Positions 32,236 to 46,168 of a DNA stretch of 64,000 nucleotides are shown here, one piece after another. The notes below the pieces were generated by a model. The model had not been told where the DNA came from, searched no databases, and saw only the letters and a list, made by a program, of their open reading frames with translations. Location of the stretch: NCBI RefSeq assembly GCF_048128805.1, contig NC_136006.1, positions 4,321,815-4,385,814 of the forward strand. The letters are read 5' to 3'. The DNA is from Centroberyx gerrardi. Lineage: Eukaryota; Chordata; Actinopteri; Beryciformes; Berycidae. The translations under genes and the position numbers were made by a program. Position 1 is the stretch's first letter. Each line of letters starts with the position of its first letter.

Positions 32236-33091
32236 TTTATTTAACGCCACGGTAGATAAAAGACATTACAACAGACCAAACATATATAAAGAAAACCGCA
32301 GAGGCCAGAACCTTTTATACAATAAGTTTATGTACACTTTTACACTTCATTAACAAATCATTCAGCCATTCTACAATAACCAGGATAGTGCTGTGAACAG
32401 GAGGTCAGTGTCTCCAACATAATGCTTCAACAAGTGGCTCTGCTCCTTTTGTTTTTGGTTTGTTATTGCTGTCCTCAAACGTAGCGTCTCTGCTTCACTC
32501 CAGTGTGTGTTGAAGTGTGAACGGTGGTGTGCTGTAGAAAAATACAACTCGACTGTCTGCTAAAACCTTTTTTCCTTGTTTTTGGCTGAACTTCAGAGGC
32601 CCGAGCTGTCAGGCCGTCTTCCACTGTGTTGTGCCCCGTTTGCTTAGCAGCCAGAACAAGCCGTGCTTTTTGGGGGGATTTGGAGGAAGGGGGGGGGGGG
32701 GGGCAGGAGGAGGGGGCGGGGGGGCAGCTCAAGATAAAACTACAATCCAAATAGAGAGAGAGAAAAAAAAAAAAATCAAAACGCAAAGGCCAACATCTAG
32801 AAAGTTGCTCCCCCTTTACTTTAGAAGAATTCAGAATCATCAACAACTTCTGTTGCCGTCTACTGTCATATTGTCATATAAAAACTTTTCAGTCATGTTT
32901 TCTTTTCTCTCTTTTTTTTTTTTTTTTTTTTAAACATACACTTCTTCTTTCCATTTCTGAAAACATATTTACACCCTTTAATGAACACGATCTGATTTGG
33001 TTTTCTTTCGTCATCAGCGAATGCCCTTCCTGCAGCCCCGAAGAGCAGAGAGCGCCAGGGCCCGGCCATACCTTTGTTGTCATGGCAACTT

Positions 33092-33126
<35 letters not shown>

Positions 33127-33986
33127 ATCCGCCGTATTCATGGCGCATGGCAGGCACAAATTGTCACTAATGTCAATTGAAGTAAGACATTTTTCAGCTG
33201 GCCGCATGGAGCTGAACACACACACAGAACAATCAACAAAACAAAGGCACTCTGGGAAGGATCGGGGCGAGATGGGTGTGTGTGTGTGTGTTTGGGGGGA
33301 GGAGGAGGAGGAAGGGGGGGGGGGGGGGGGGTATAGAAGAGGGGCACCAAGGCGTTCTTGGAACAAAATGGCCCCTCCTACCTTCAACTACATCCTAAAA
33401 CCTACCGCCGGAAAAACTTCACTTCTGCTTCCTTTTTCCCTTCCAATCAGCCCAACCTCTCCTATCCTTAAGGTCACTCTGTGTGTGTGTGTGTGTGTGT
33501 GTTGTGTGTGTGTGTGTGTGTGTGTGTGTGCTCTGGCAGCCTCCAGGTAAACAGGAGGTTGTGTGAGGGGACGACACGATCCAACGCCACCCGCCTCCCC
33601 TCCCCTCCCCCCTCCTCCTCCTGATGGTCAGCGCTGCGTCGGTTCACTCCAGATCCTCCGGCGGCGTCCGTCCGCTCGGCCCGGAGTTTGGCTTTTAGGT
33701 CGGCTGGCGAGTCCGGATGGAGGGGACCAAAGGGGCGGGGTGGGGGGCGGGGGGGGTGTAGAGGGAGGGGAGGTAAAAACAAAAACAAAATGAAAACAAA
33801 AAAGACACCCATGGGACAGAAAACGGGGCGAAGAGAAGGGCACAAGATGGATTCCCCCGCTAGTAGAGAGACAGAGAGAGAGGTCCTGCTCAGAGGCATC
33901 GGGCTGTCTCCTCTACCCATAGTTCTTTGGGGCGAAGGCGGGGGTGGGGTGGGGTGGGGGCGGTGTGTGGGTTTTTTTTCCAGTGG
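32236..33986 (-). other. probable xpo4 3' UTR
   Basis: After the TAA the minus strand runs about 1.75 kb without other genes to an AATAAA (plus TTTATT at 32236-32241). The stretch holds CA/GT repeats at about 33096-33125 and 33479-33530, and poly-G runs on the plus strand at about 32690-32703 and 33316-33332. The UTR limit is inferred from the hexamer only. Confidence 0.45.
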
Positions 33987-34184
33987 TTATTTGACGCAGA
34001 GCAGGCCGCCCACGTTGGCCACGAACTCCTCCAGGCTCTTGAGGAAGGCGACCTTCTGCTTGCGGTCCATGCTGGGCGGCGTGCTGCTGGCCGTCAGCTT
34101 GTTGAAGGCGTCGGCCAGGCGCTGGTAGATGACGGCGTCTCTCTGCGACGACAGCAGCGTCTCCACCAGCTCGGAGTACTCCGC
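33987..34184 (-). CDS. xpo4: xpo4 last coding exon
   Basis: Sixty-five codons from AEYSELVETLLSSQRDAVIY to FVANVGGLLCVK, then TAA. It is nearly identical to the human C-terminus. Acceptor cctcccag. Confidence 0.98.
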   Translation of the reverse strand, partial: AEYSELVETLLSSQRDAVIYQRLADAFNKLTASSTPPSMDRKQKVAFLKSLEEFVANVGGLLCVK

Positions 34185-37100
34185 CTGGGAGGAGAGGAAC
34201 GGGTCGTCAAATGAAATGAACGGTGGAACGGAGCCTCATTTACAGACTGTCAAATCAGCCAACAACGTGCTTTTTAAACATTTTAACTTGTGATAATAAT
34301 AATCAATAATAAGCATTAGCCAATAAATAATAAAGGCTTTTTACTTTTTGTATGGGAGAAGTGACTTGGATACATTTTTTTTTTTTGCCAAAACAGAACC
34401 AACAGTGTATTCGGGATGCGTGATACAAACCAAGTATTTGAATATTCGGTCGCAGGGATTAATGTCACTAAAATAATTAAACAGAGTGGAAGCATGTGGA
34501 GATGAGGAAGGCTGAGGAAGAGCGATGGCCAACAGCAGCCACTAGAGGGCGTCTGGTGCCATTTAAAGCCCTTCACTAGAGTTGGGATCAATTCATAAAC
34601 TCATCAATTCCAATTCAACTGAGGAATTGGAATTTGAAAAAACCTACAGGATACAGAATTGGAATTGAATTGGAATTTCAGAAGTTCAATGAAATTCTGT
34701 GAAATTCCATGTTTTGTTGTTTTTTTCTTCCCACATATCTGAGATTCCGCATACTGTTATATATTATCAATACTGAATATCATAAAATGTTACAGGAACC
34801 TTTCAGCTGGTATCTGATTGAAGAACATGTAATGGTAATCCATACATTATGATTGAATGTGTTTGATTTGTTGAACTGTCTTTTATTTGATTCATGATGT
34901 TTGATTCATAATGTTTAGCGAGTCAGACTTGGAAGTGGAATTTCATGGAATTCAATTCCGTCTCCTGTTATTCCAATTCAATTCACATTCTGTTTGACAG
35001 AAAGATGACTTTCACATTCACACTGACATTGCAGGAGCTGAGCAGTGTCCTGACAGCAGCATCCTGACAGTATCCTGACAGCAGCATCCTGACAGCAGTA
35101 TCCTGACAGCAGCATCCTGACAGTATCCTGACAGCAGCATCCTGACAGCAGCATCCTGACAGTATCCTGACAGCAGCATCCTGACAGCAGCATCCTGACA
35201 GTATCCTGACAGCAGCATCCTGACAGTATCCTGACAGCAGTATCCTGACAGCAGCATCCTGACAGCAGTATCCTGACAGCAGCATCTTGACAGTATCCTG
35301 ACAGCAGTATCCTGACAGCAGTATCCTGACAGCAGCATCCTGACAGCAGCATCCTGACAGTATCCTGACAGCAGCATCCTGACAGCAGCATCCTGACAGT
35401 ATCCTGACAGCAGCATCCTGACAGTATCCTGACAGCAGCATCCTGACAGCAGTATCCTGACAGCAGCATCCTGACAGTATCCTGACAGTATCCTGACAGC
35501 AGCATCCTGACAGTATCCTGACAGCAGTATCCTGACAGCAGCATCCTGACAGCAGCATCCTGACAGTATCCTGACAGCAGCATCCTGACAGCAGCATCCT
35601 GACAGTATCCTGACAGCAGCATCCTGACAGCAGCATCCTGACAGCAGCATCCTGACAGTATCCTGACAGCAGCATCCTGACAGTATCCTGACAGCAGCAT
35701 CCTGACAGTATCCTGACAGCAGTATCCTGACAGCAGCATCCTGACAGCAGTATCCTGACAGCAGCATCCTGACAGTATCCTGACAGCAGTATCCTGACAG
35801 CAGCATCCTGACAGTATCCTGACAGCAGCATCCTGACAGCAGCATCCTGACAGCAGCATCCTGACAGCAGTATCCTGACAGCAGCATCCTGACAGCAGCA
35901 TCCTGACAGCAGCATCCTGACAGCAGCATCCTGACAGTATGCTGACAGCAGCATCCTGACAGTATCCTGACAGCAGCGTCCTGACAGCAGCATCCTGACA
36001 GTATCCTGACAGCAGCATCCTGACAGCAGCATCCTGACAGCAGCATCCTGACAGTATCCTGACAGCAGCATCCTGACAGCAGCATCCTGACAGCAGCATC
36101 CTGACAGCAGTATCCTGACAGCAGCATCCTGACAGTATCCTGACAGCAGCATCCTGACAGCAGTATCCTGACAGCAGCATCCTGACAGCAGCATCCTGAC
36201 AGCAGCATCCTGACAGCAGTATCCTGACAGCAGCATCCTGACAGCAGCATCCTGACAGCAGTATCCTGACAGCAGTATACTGACAGTATCCTGACAGCAG
36301 TATCCTGACAGTATCCTGACAGCAGTATCCTGACAGCAGTATCCTGACAGCAGCATCCTGACAGTATCCTGACAGCAGCATCCTGACAGCAGTATCCTGA
36401 CAGCAGTATCCTGACAGCAGTATACTGACAGTATCCTGACAGCAGTATCCTGACAGCAGCATCCTGACAGCAGTATCCTGACAGCAGTATACTGACAGTA
36501 TCCTGACAGCAGTATCCTGACAGTATCCTGACAGCAGTATCCTGACAGCAGTATCCTGACAGTATCCTGACAGCAGTATCCTGACAGCAGTATCCTGACA
36601 GCAGCATCCTGACAGTATCCTGACAGCAGCATCCTGACAGCAGTATCCTGACAGCAGTATACTGACAGTATCCTGACAGCAGTATCCTGACAGCAGTATC
36701 CTGACAGTATCCTGACAGCAGTATCCTGACAGCAGTATCCTGACAGTATCCTGACAGCAGCATCCTGACAGCAGCATCCTGACAGCAGTATCCTGACAGC
36801 AGTATCCTGACAGCAGCATCCTGACAGCAGCATCCTGACAGCAGCCTGTGTGTGTGAGGCGGTGCAGACTCACCTGGTGCAGGCACACTAGTGTGTAGAG
36901 CGCTTCTCCGGCCGCCACCGTCATCTCCGTGTTGTGTTTCTGCAGGACCAGCATGTCGAACACCAGCTGCACAGACACAGGGCGAAGGACGGGGTGTGAA
37001 GAATGAAAAGTATTACAGCAAAAAGTCCACATGCATCACATCTGCAGCTCAGCGGTCAGACATGAAGAAGTTTCAGGACGTCCCGTTAGATTTACAGCTT

Positions 37101-39116
37101 CTGTTCTGATTCTCTGAAAGAACTTCAGCTGTATTTTGGAAACAGGAAAGGACGTCAGTTTATTTCCCTTTTCATTTGAAGCATCTCGTTACTGTTACAC
37201 CTTTTACACCATGTTGTGTTCTGTTGTCATCTAGAATCATTTATCCATTTATTTTATTTTTATTTTTTTTCTTGTGTGTGTGTGTGTATGTATGTATATG
37301 TGTATCAATGTATCTGTACGAATGTATGTACTAATGTCTGTGTATATTAGTGTGTATGTATGTATATATATATATTCTAGTATCTTTTTTTATGTGTATT
37401 GTTTTTAGCCTGTGTCTCGTAACTCTTGATGAGTGGTCCTCAACTTTCTTTTTTTTGGGTTATTGTGTTTGTTGCTTTGTTTGACTTGTTTGTTGAGGAG
37501 TGACACATTAATAAAATTATATCTATCTATCTATCTATTTATCTATCTATCTATCCATCCAATTAAGTTGCGTCCTTGCTTGGCTCCTTGATTTTTTTGT
37601 AGTTTGTTGCAAGGGGAAATGTATGTATGTTTGTTTTATTTTAATCTCAGCTGCACAAACTGTGATTTTTCTGTAAATTGTGATTTGTCTGCATTGTATT
37701 TAATGTTTCGTCTGCATTGTATTAACGTGTTTTCATCCCGACTCTCACGTGTCTTGTCGCTGTACAAGCTGAGCGGGACGGACTCACCTTGAGGAAGTGC
37801 CGCGTGGCGATGAAGAGGGGCGTGTCCTTCTCCTGGTTCTTGGCGCACTGCTCAGCCAGAGGAGACAAGGCCTCCAGACACAGCTGGCTGATCTCCGAAC
37901 TCATCCTGAACACACGGGGTTAAGGACCAGACGCTGCAGAGCAAAGGGGCTTTTCCATCGTGAGACCCGGTGTGAGAAATATGGTACTAGGCAACTTGGT
38001 GCTTGGCGGCTCCAAACGGCAGGGAGAGAGATTTGAACTTCAACACCCAGAAATCCTGTGCAGTGAGGTCAGTAAACGTCTCACAGCTCGCTCGGGTTGT
38101 GAGAAGAGAGCGTACAGACACCTGACGAAGTCTACGGCGAAACGTCTTTTCAGTTTGCCAGGCTGTATATTTTTTATTTGAAACATGTAAAATAAATCAA
38201 TCAAGATCTTTTTGAGAGTGCGGATTTCCCTTTTTTTTGGTTCTTGAATTCATTTGAAGTGGACGCACCAGAGAAGCTTTATTTTATGTCCGTTTTCTTA
38301 CCCGGCGTATGGACTTTCTTAGTCATTTATTTTTTTTCCTGTAGAAATGAATGAGTGAATTGTGACATCTGGTGGTCACACTAAACATTTTTAAAAGCAT
38401 TAACTCTTTCTAAAGAATTCATGTATTTAACATTTCAAGCTGAAGGAAAAACACTTTCAGCCGGCCCACATATTTCTCCAGGAACCAGACTTCTGTTGGT
38501 TAAAATGCAGTTATAAAATAATGAGTTTTTTGTCAAATGATGATTGAATGTGGTCACTTGGACAGAGATTATTCACTTGAAAGCGACTACTAAACAAACA
38601 CACTAAATACAAATATGTACATAATGGATATACTTGGGGGATATGTGGCCTGTAACAAGACTACAAACTGGCTTAATCGCACTTGTGCACATGTAAACAA
38701 ATACTGTACACACACACACACACACACACACACACGGTGGGAGGATACGAGGTCATTCCCAGCTCTAGGGAGAACATGAGGCTCTTGAAGAGGTCTTCAG
38801 GCAGCTGGGGGATTTTCTCTGGAAAGATCTCACAGATGAAGGTGATGAGCTTGTAGTACTGGTTGCACAGAGACGGGAACTGGAGGACACAGACACAGGA
38901 TCAGCATGAGGGGAGAGACCGGTAAAATCAGCCGGAACTTCAGCTGAACATGGTGGAATAAACCTCTCTGCATGCTGTGTAGTTTTTTACCTTGAGCAGG
39001 TCCTGAGACATGAGCGGAAGAACGATGTTGACGCCGTACAGAACCACATCCGCTGCTGACACGGGCCGACTGGAGGCCGGCGTTCCCTGCTCCTGGCCTC
39101 GAAACACCTCGTCTAC

Positions 39117-39155
<39 letters not shown>

Positions 39156-42100
39156 CATGAGCACAAGTGGTTTGGAAATGTTCAATCCCAAAGAACTGAG
39201 GCCGGCAGTTTGTTTGGCCAAATTTATCAATGGGAATAAAGGTGAGGTATAACACATATCTGTCAATATTTCTTTAAAATAAAGGAGAGGCATTGTTGTC
39301 GAGGCTTTCAAGCAAACTATTTAAGTGATGTAACGCCTAAAGACGGGCTTGTTTCCAACACACTTCATCCACAGTATTTCATATAGGTTGTCACTTATTT
39401 ATTGAGATGGGCTTGATTGAAGATGTACAATTAATCGTAAACAAAAACGAAATTCTGCTTTCCTGTCTGTTTCTACTTCTACTTTCTACTAAAAACAGAG
39501 AGAGGGGCAAACTGGATTTGTGAACAAGGAGTTTTAGAGCTGCAGGTAATCTTTGGTCCATGAATCAAAACCTTTCATCAGACTCAAACTCAGTAAATCC
39601 TGCACACTGACATCTATTTTATTTTTTTTTTAAAATCACTTTTCTTGAAACCATTTCTAAGTTCTAAAAAATGTATGACGAGAAAAACTTGATATGAATT
39701 GCAGTTTAAATCGCAGTTGCAAAATTCTGTCAAGTAATTCCATTTTTTGTTCGATGCATGCATCTATACACCATCACAAAAAAATGTGGATTTCAAAATG
39801 TTGAATACAAAAAAAACAAAACGACTTCAGTTCAAACAAAACAATACTAAGGTGAAACAAGGCAAGCGAGCGGGCTTGCGTACGGTTTCTTCTCTGCTCA
39901 GCTGTGTCAGTTACAGACAGCAGACGCACGCCGACTGCATCGTCTTCAACTCAAACTCTCTTTACAGAAAATAAAAAACGTCACATCTACAGACACGTGA
40001 ACACGTGAGACGGCGAGCCGACCCACCGGTGTCGCTGAAGTCGATGAACTCCTTGGACAGCAGGTTGGTGAGCAGCTCCATGATGAGCAGCAGGTCTTGG
40101 TACTGGTCCTCCTCCGCCGTGGCGTCGCCGCGCTTCCTGCCCAGGTTGTTTTTAGAGTAAACCTGCAGCAGCGTCAGGCACGCCTCGTACAGCTTCATGG
40201 ACTTAGTCTGGAGAGGGGGAGGGAGGGAGGGAGAGAGAGGGGGAGAGAGAGAGAGAGGGGGAGGGAGGGAGGGAGAGGGAGGGGGAGGGAGGGGGAGGGA
40301 GAGGGAGAGAGAGGGGGAGGGAGGGGGGGAGAGAGGGAGGGAGAGAGAGGGGGAGAGAGGGGGAGGGAGGGGGAGAGAGAGAGGGAGAGAGAGGGAGGGA
40401 GAGGGGGAGGGAGGGTGAGAGAGAGGGGGAGAGAGGGAGAGAGAGAGAGAGGGAGAGAGAGGGGGAGGGAGGGGGAGAGAGAGAGGGAGAGAGAGGGAGA
40501 GAGAGGGGGAGGGAGGGGGAGAGAGAGGGAGGGAGGGGGAGAGAGAGGGAGAGAGAGGGGGAGGGAGGGGGAGGGGGAGGGAGGGAGAGAGAGGGTGAGA
40601 GAGAGGGAGAGAGAGGGTGAGAGAGAGGGAGAGGGAGAGAGAGGGAGAGAGAGAGCGAGAGAGAGGGAGAGAGAGGGGGAGGGAGGGGGAGGGAGGGGGA
40701 GAGAGAGGGAGAGAGAGGGAGAGAGAGAGAGAGGGAGAGAGAGGGGGAGGGAGGGGGAGAGAGAGAGAGAGAGAGGGGGAGGGAGGGGGAGAGAGAGAGA
40801 GAGGGAGAGAGAGGGGGAGGGAGGGGGAGAGAGAGAGAGAGGGAGAGAGAGGGTTACTTCCCCAGAGAATTGACCAATTTCCCTGAATTTCCCTGTCTGA
40901 AATTCACCTCTTAAACTTCCACGCTATTCCAGAAAAGCGTCTTTTGCCGATTGTGGAATTTATATTTTTGCAACCTTTTTTTCAAGGAGCGTGTCACTTA
41001 ATACAACTGTCAAATTAGCAACAGAATAAAACTAACATGGTCTTTTTATTTTATATTTATTTACTTTTTTTTATTATGTTTTTTGTTTTTTGTTTTTTTC
41101 TTTTCTTTTTTGTGAGGATATATTGTCATGTCATATTGTCGTTGTGTGTGTTGTGTATTTTTGCCTGTAATAAAAAAAATAAAATAAAAAAAATAAAAAA
41201 TATACTGTACAATGTTACACAGGTTAATGATTCCTAATATAAAACACTTTTTACTTGTAAAAAAAAACCAAAAAAAACCAACTAACATGGTCTTTTATTT
41301 AAAAAAAAAAACCCACTTCATGATCTTAAAATCGGCCTGTCTGTAAAGCTTAACCTGTTTTACATCTGCATTTGTACTAAGATTCTTACAGAAATGCATA
41401 TCAGTATCGGCTGATATGTGCGGCAAAATATCTGATATCAGTATCGGCCTCAAAGAAACATATCAGCGCTTCCCTAAAATACCGGTTGCTTTTGTTTGCA
41501 GTTTGTGTGCTGCATCAGCAACTTTGACAAGCAGCACACCACAGTCTGGACATTATTTTCTACACTGAACATATATTTCTTTGCAGGTGAAATGGTGAAA
41601 GCAGCCCGTGGATTTCAGACTCCATCAGCCTCTGTGAGCGGTGTGTGTGATGTGATCCGGACCCGGCGGATCTCACCTCTCCCAGGTAGCAGATCTGCTT
41701 GTGAGCCACTTCCACAAACACCTCGATGATCAGGTTGATGGTCTCGGGTGTGTTGCTGTAAACCTGCAAAACACAAACACAAGTCCATGTTCAGATTACA
41801 TCTAAGAATCACACCGTGCACTAATAGACTTGTGTCTCTTACAAGCTAACAGAGCAATAGCTATAGGATGGAAAAATGTGAACGAACCAAATATGAATCA
41901 ATATATTAAGGATCTATCATCATGTGCTGCTATGGAAAAACTAACATACATTACTAGAGGAAAGCTGGAAGTTTTTGAAAATATCTGGGGGAGTTTTTAA
42001 AACAAAATGTTGGTAATGATCAATAAAGCCAAAGACTGGGGTGGGGGCGGGGCAACTGGAATAAGAATATAAAGTGGAGCAGCCCATGTGATCTTCAACA

Positions 42101-45100
42101 TTTCTGTACATTATAATTATGGTAACATCTGTATCTTCACCTCTGTTTTAATTACTATGTTTTTATTTACTTGCCTATTCATTTGATGGTATACTGTATT
42201 TGCTGCCAAGACTGACCCTTTATTTATTTATTTTTTTTAATATGTACTGTTTGTTATAATTGAAAAACCCTAATAAAAATATTGTTAAAAAAAAAATTAA
42301 AATCTAAGAATCACCTTGACACTGTATTACAGGGTTCACTTCAAATTCAAGGCCTTTTCAGTGAATTTCAAGGTTTTCCTTGTTTGGGGAAAGTCAAGGC
42401 TTCAAAATTGGCATGTTTTGGGACATGACACTGGTCTAAATCATCTAGAGGCCTTATTTTTTATTCAAGATGTCGTGAAGTCAATAAATCCTGGTGAAAC
42501 CCTTTTAAAACCTTTTCAAACCGCTGCTGTATCGACACAAATCAACACAACTCTCCATCTGAGTTTGTGTTCAGATCAGAGCCGAGGCATATTGATAAAT
42601 TTGGGTGCTATGTTTTAATAAAAATCAAGTTCTTTAAAGCCATCCATTCATTTTCAAATACCTTTATGGCCTTATTTTATTTTTCTCAACTTCACAAACT
42701 TTCAAGGACTTTCAAGACCTGTGGAAGTCCGGTATGACCTCACCACAGTCACATGAACGCTGACCCTCAGCATGTTTTCAGCTCTCCTTCATCATGTTCA
42801 TTTTACTACAGAGCGGATACTGACAATCCTAAAGTTAGGCAAAATCAAGAATTTACATAATTTTAAAATTCAATCCTTGAGGAAATGAGGATTATGACAT
42901 AATAATCACAGCTGTATCCTGTTAGCTTCCTCCCCTCTTGTCCCGTATAGAAAACACAGATATTCAGACACACAGAAGGATTTTCTCTCCACATCTTCCC
43001 CTTCCATTTTCTGTGATAAAGTTCATAGTTCTCCCCTTTTCCATACACTCCTCTTTTCCCTTTAAGTAACAGCAACTTGTACTGAAATATTGCCGTTGTG
43101 GACAATGAGAAAAACAAAATGACATAAACATAACTATGTACATTATCTGAAACAGTGGGGTGCTGCATCAAAATCAGCCAGTTAAGTTTAGTCCTTTTAA
43201 AATGTGAAGAGAGATAATATGTTACCAGAGAGCGGTTTAAAAAAACATATTAGTCCTTTTAAATTGTTACGATCTAATTGTTACAGTCATTAATTTTAAC
43301 GGCACATGAAGTGTTTACACTGCTAATTGAAATGTGCCACTTGGACCCTTTGATCCTGCAGCCTTACAGGACCAGCAGCTCTTACAGGAACAATAATACA
43401 GGCCGTGTTTCTTTTTGTTCGATTTCCCTCCCCACTGCGCCCTCACCTCCATGAGGCCGATGCAGCTGGACAGGAAGTCCATGAGGAAGGAGAAGAGCGA
43501 CGCCACGTTGTCGATCTGCGTCGCCTCGGCGATGCCGCACAGCGCCTCCAGCGTGGCGACGATTTCCTGTTTGACGGCTTCCTCCTGGCTGATCTGGGCG
43601 AAGTTCTCCTGGTTGATGAGGTTGAGGAAACGCTGTTGGAGAGGGTGGAGAACCTGGATGGACAGATGGAGGGAGGGAGGGAGAGGAGAGGAACAGGGTC
43701 AGAGTCTGGTAGAAGCTGGTGTCTCAGGGGACTCAAAGTGGTCCCATGTTTCTGTGAATCCTCACAAAACGAGAACAAATCCTGTGCAAATCCTGGACCC
43801 AGGGAGAAACTAAATGTCTAGGCTGAAAAATTTAGGAATCTCTGCGTCAGATGATATAAGGAGGGAAGAGAATGGAGGTTTGTAAATAAACCTCCCACCG
43901 GGAAAACATCTCTCCTGGTTGACGAGGTTTAGAAAAACATTTTAGCAGAGGATCTTGCAGCTCGACAGACAGAAGGATGACGGCTGGACGACAGAAAGAG
44001 CAAGGGATGGAGGGTTGGAGACACAGACAATGAAAAAAGAAAAGGGGTTACAGCATGGAGAGAGAGGGGGAAGGTGGATAAGGGATTGGAAGAATGATGA
44101 GGGAAGAGGAAAATAGCTCCTACAATCTGTTCTGATGCAGGATTGCCTGACCTCTTGAAAGTCACAGGGTCCTGTTGTTGTCAAAAATACATCAAAAACA
44201 GCTCAGAGACAAAATGATGCCTTGACTAACGTAATACATCATGCTGAACAACACGTGTGTTGCAGTTTTTCCTATATATACTGTTCAGGCAATGGATAAT
44301 TGGAAAATCAGATGTAGGCGGGTCCCACTGCAGTGTGGGTGTTATTGTGTGTAAAACTGTTAGAGCTTGCTCTGGCCCTTGAGTGTGTATTGGAGAGCAG
44401 CACTCCTGGCAAAGTAGAGGAAGGAAAATCTCTAAAGTAAGTGACGAAATTTTGAACACAATCAAGCATCATGATGGCAAAAACAAGAAAAAATAAGGCC
44501 CAGGTTGAAAATAACCGGAATTATCCTTTAATGGTGATAGTAAAAAAAACAAAAATGACACCGGTGTTATTGTTTAACGGGGTTATTCTAACTCAGTTAT
44601 GATGTTTACGTGCCACCCCAAACCTGTGTGACTTACTGAGTAATTGAGATAAAAACAGATTTTTTGGGCGTCTTGGTGGCTCAGTGGTTTAAGACTCGAA
44701 CCATGTGAACACATCCTGGGTTTGAATCCGGCCTGGGACCTGTGTTGTCACGTCAACCCCCTCTCTCTCTCTCCCAATCTTTCCTGTCCCTATCTACTTA
44801 AAAAAACAAACAAAAACTATGTAATAAAAGGCAAAAAAGTGCCAAAAAACTAAAAACAAACAGATTTCTGGTGCAGCCAGAGAGGATGCAGGAGGAGGAA
44901 CGTGTAGAAGGAACAAAGGAGCATCTGATCATCTCTCCTCCTCCTTCTCTAACAGAGTGAGAGAGCGGGACAGACAGCAGCTGCAGGAGCAGACAGCTGC
45001 CGTCTCACTCATTCACCCCCATAATTACTCTGGAGTCATTGTGGCTTTGCACCCCCATTTACTACTGTCAGCCTATTAAGACAAAGGCCTTCAGGATCAG

Positions 45101-46120
45101 GGCAAGGATCATGTTATAAACATGGGAGGAACACCCTGGGGGAATATAACGGGACTGGAGCCCATCACTCCACCTCCCAGGCTTCCTTGGGCCACTATTG
45201 CTTGGCATCTGTCTGTGTGTGTGTGTGTGTGTGTAATAGAGTTAGACGGATATATCAGTTTGCAATACTTCAGCTGATATTGGCTATTTATTAAATATCA
45301 GATATCAGCGAGTCAGTGTCGTCCACCACAAATATGACCTGTGTCCCTGACCACAGCTACAAAAAAAAAACAGTGAGTGTGTGTGTGTGTGTGTGCGTGC
45401 TTTTGCGTATCCATGCACATGTATGTCACTCTCCTACACAGAGCTCTATGTCACACAGATGGAAAGAGATCTGCCCCAAGTGCCTAATAACAGTAACCAT
45501 AAACTTACCTCCGCCTCCAAATTCTTTAGAAAGAAAAAGTGGCACTAACTTTGAATTTCATGTGTCATATTTTCATATTTCATCTAAAACATATTAACCA
45601 AGTATGAACATATATGAGGTATGCAGTGACATATTATCCCAAAAGTAAACGGACACATTTTTCCGTGGAAGGATCCATATTTTCATGCATGCGTTCGCTG
45701 TCTCCTGTTGCGTTTCCATGGATACGACACATTTCCAAGACCAACATGTTGTTGAATGAACAAACATGGCAGCACAGGCGCCGGTGAAGTTCACAGAAGC
45801 AAAATTTTAGTTTTTTAGTATTTTTTAGCTGATTCAACTCACATTCGTATTTCCAAAGTCAGATCTAAAAGATGGAAGAATCAATTTGTTTGGGGGGAAA
45901 AACAACAAAATTGAGTTTATAAATTGAAAATGTCAGGCAAACAAACACCGGCATTTGCCAAACCTGAGGAAAAAATGCTTGATACCATAATATCAATCCA
46001 AGGTAGTTTTTTGTGAGTAAAAACTAAAAGGTCCTGCTCAAAATTGCCGTTCCTCTCCATCCTCACTTTTCACACCGACGTGCCTGTATGATGTCTTCAC
46101 TCCCTGTAGAGGCAGACCCG

Positions 46121-46168
<48 letters not shown>

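Noticed and set aside
35048..36845. CRISPR-like array
   Set aside because: The units are contiguous with no spacers, lengths are 12 and 15, and the DNA is vertebrate.
34978..37032. Three very long minus-strand open frames (over 600 residues each)
   Set aside because: They are a by-product of a 12/15-base tandem repeat lacking stops. Only the 93-base xpo4 exon at 36874-36966 is a supported coding segment.
40097..40886. Gly/Arg/Glu-rich frame of 258 residues
   Set aside because: Frame through the GGGA tract that begins antisense to a real xpo4 exon.
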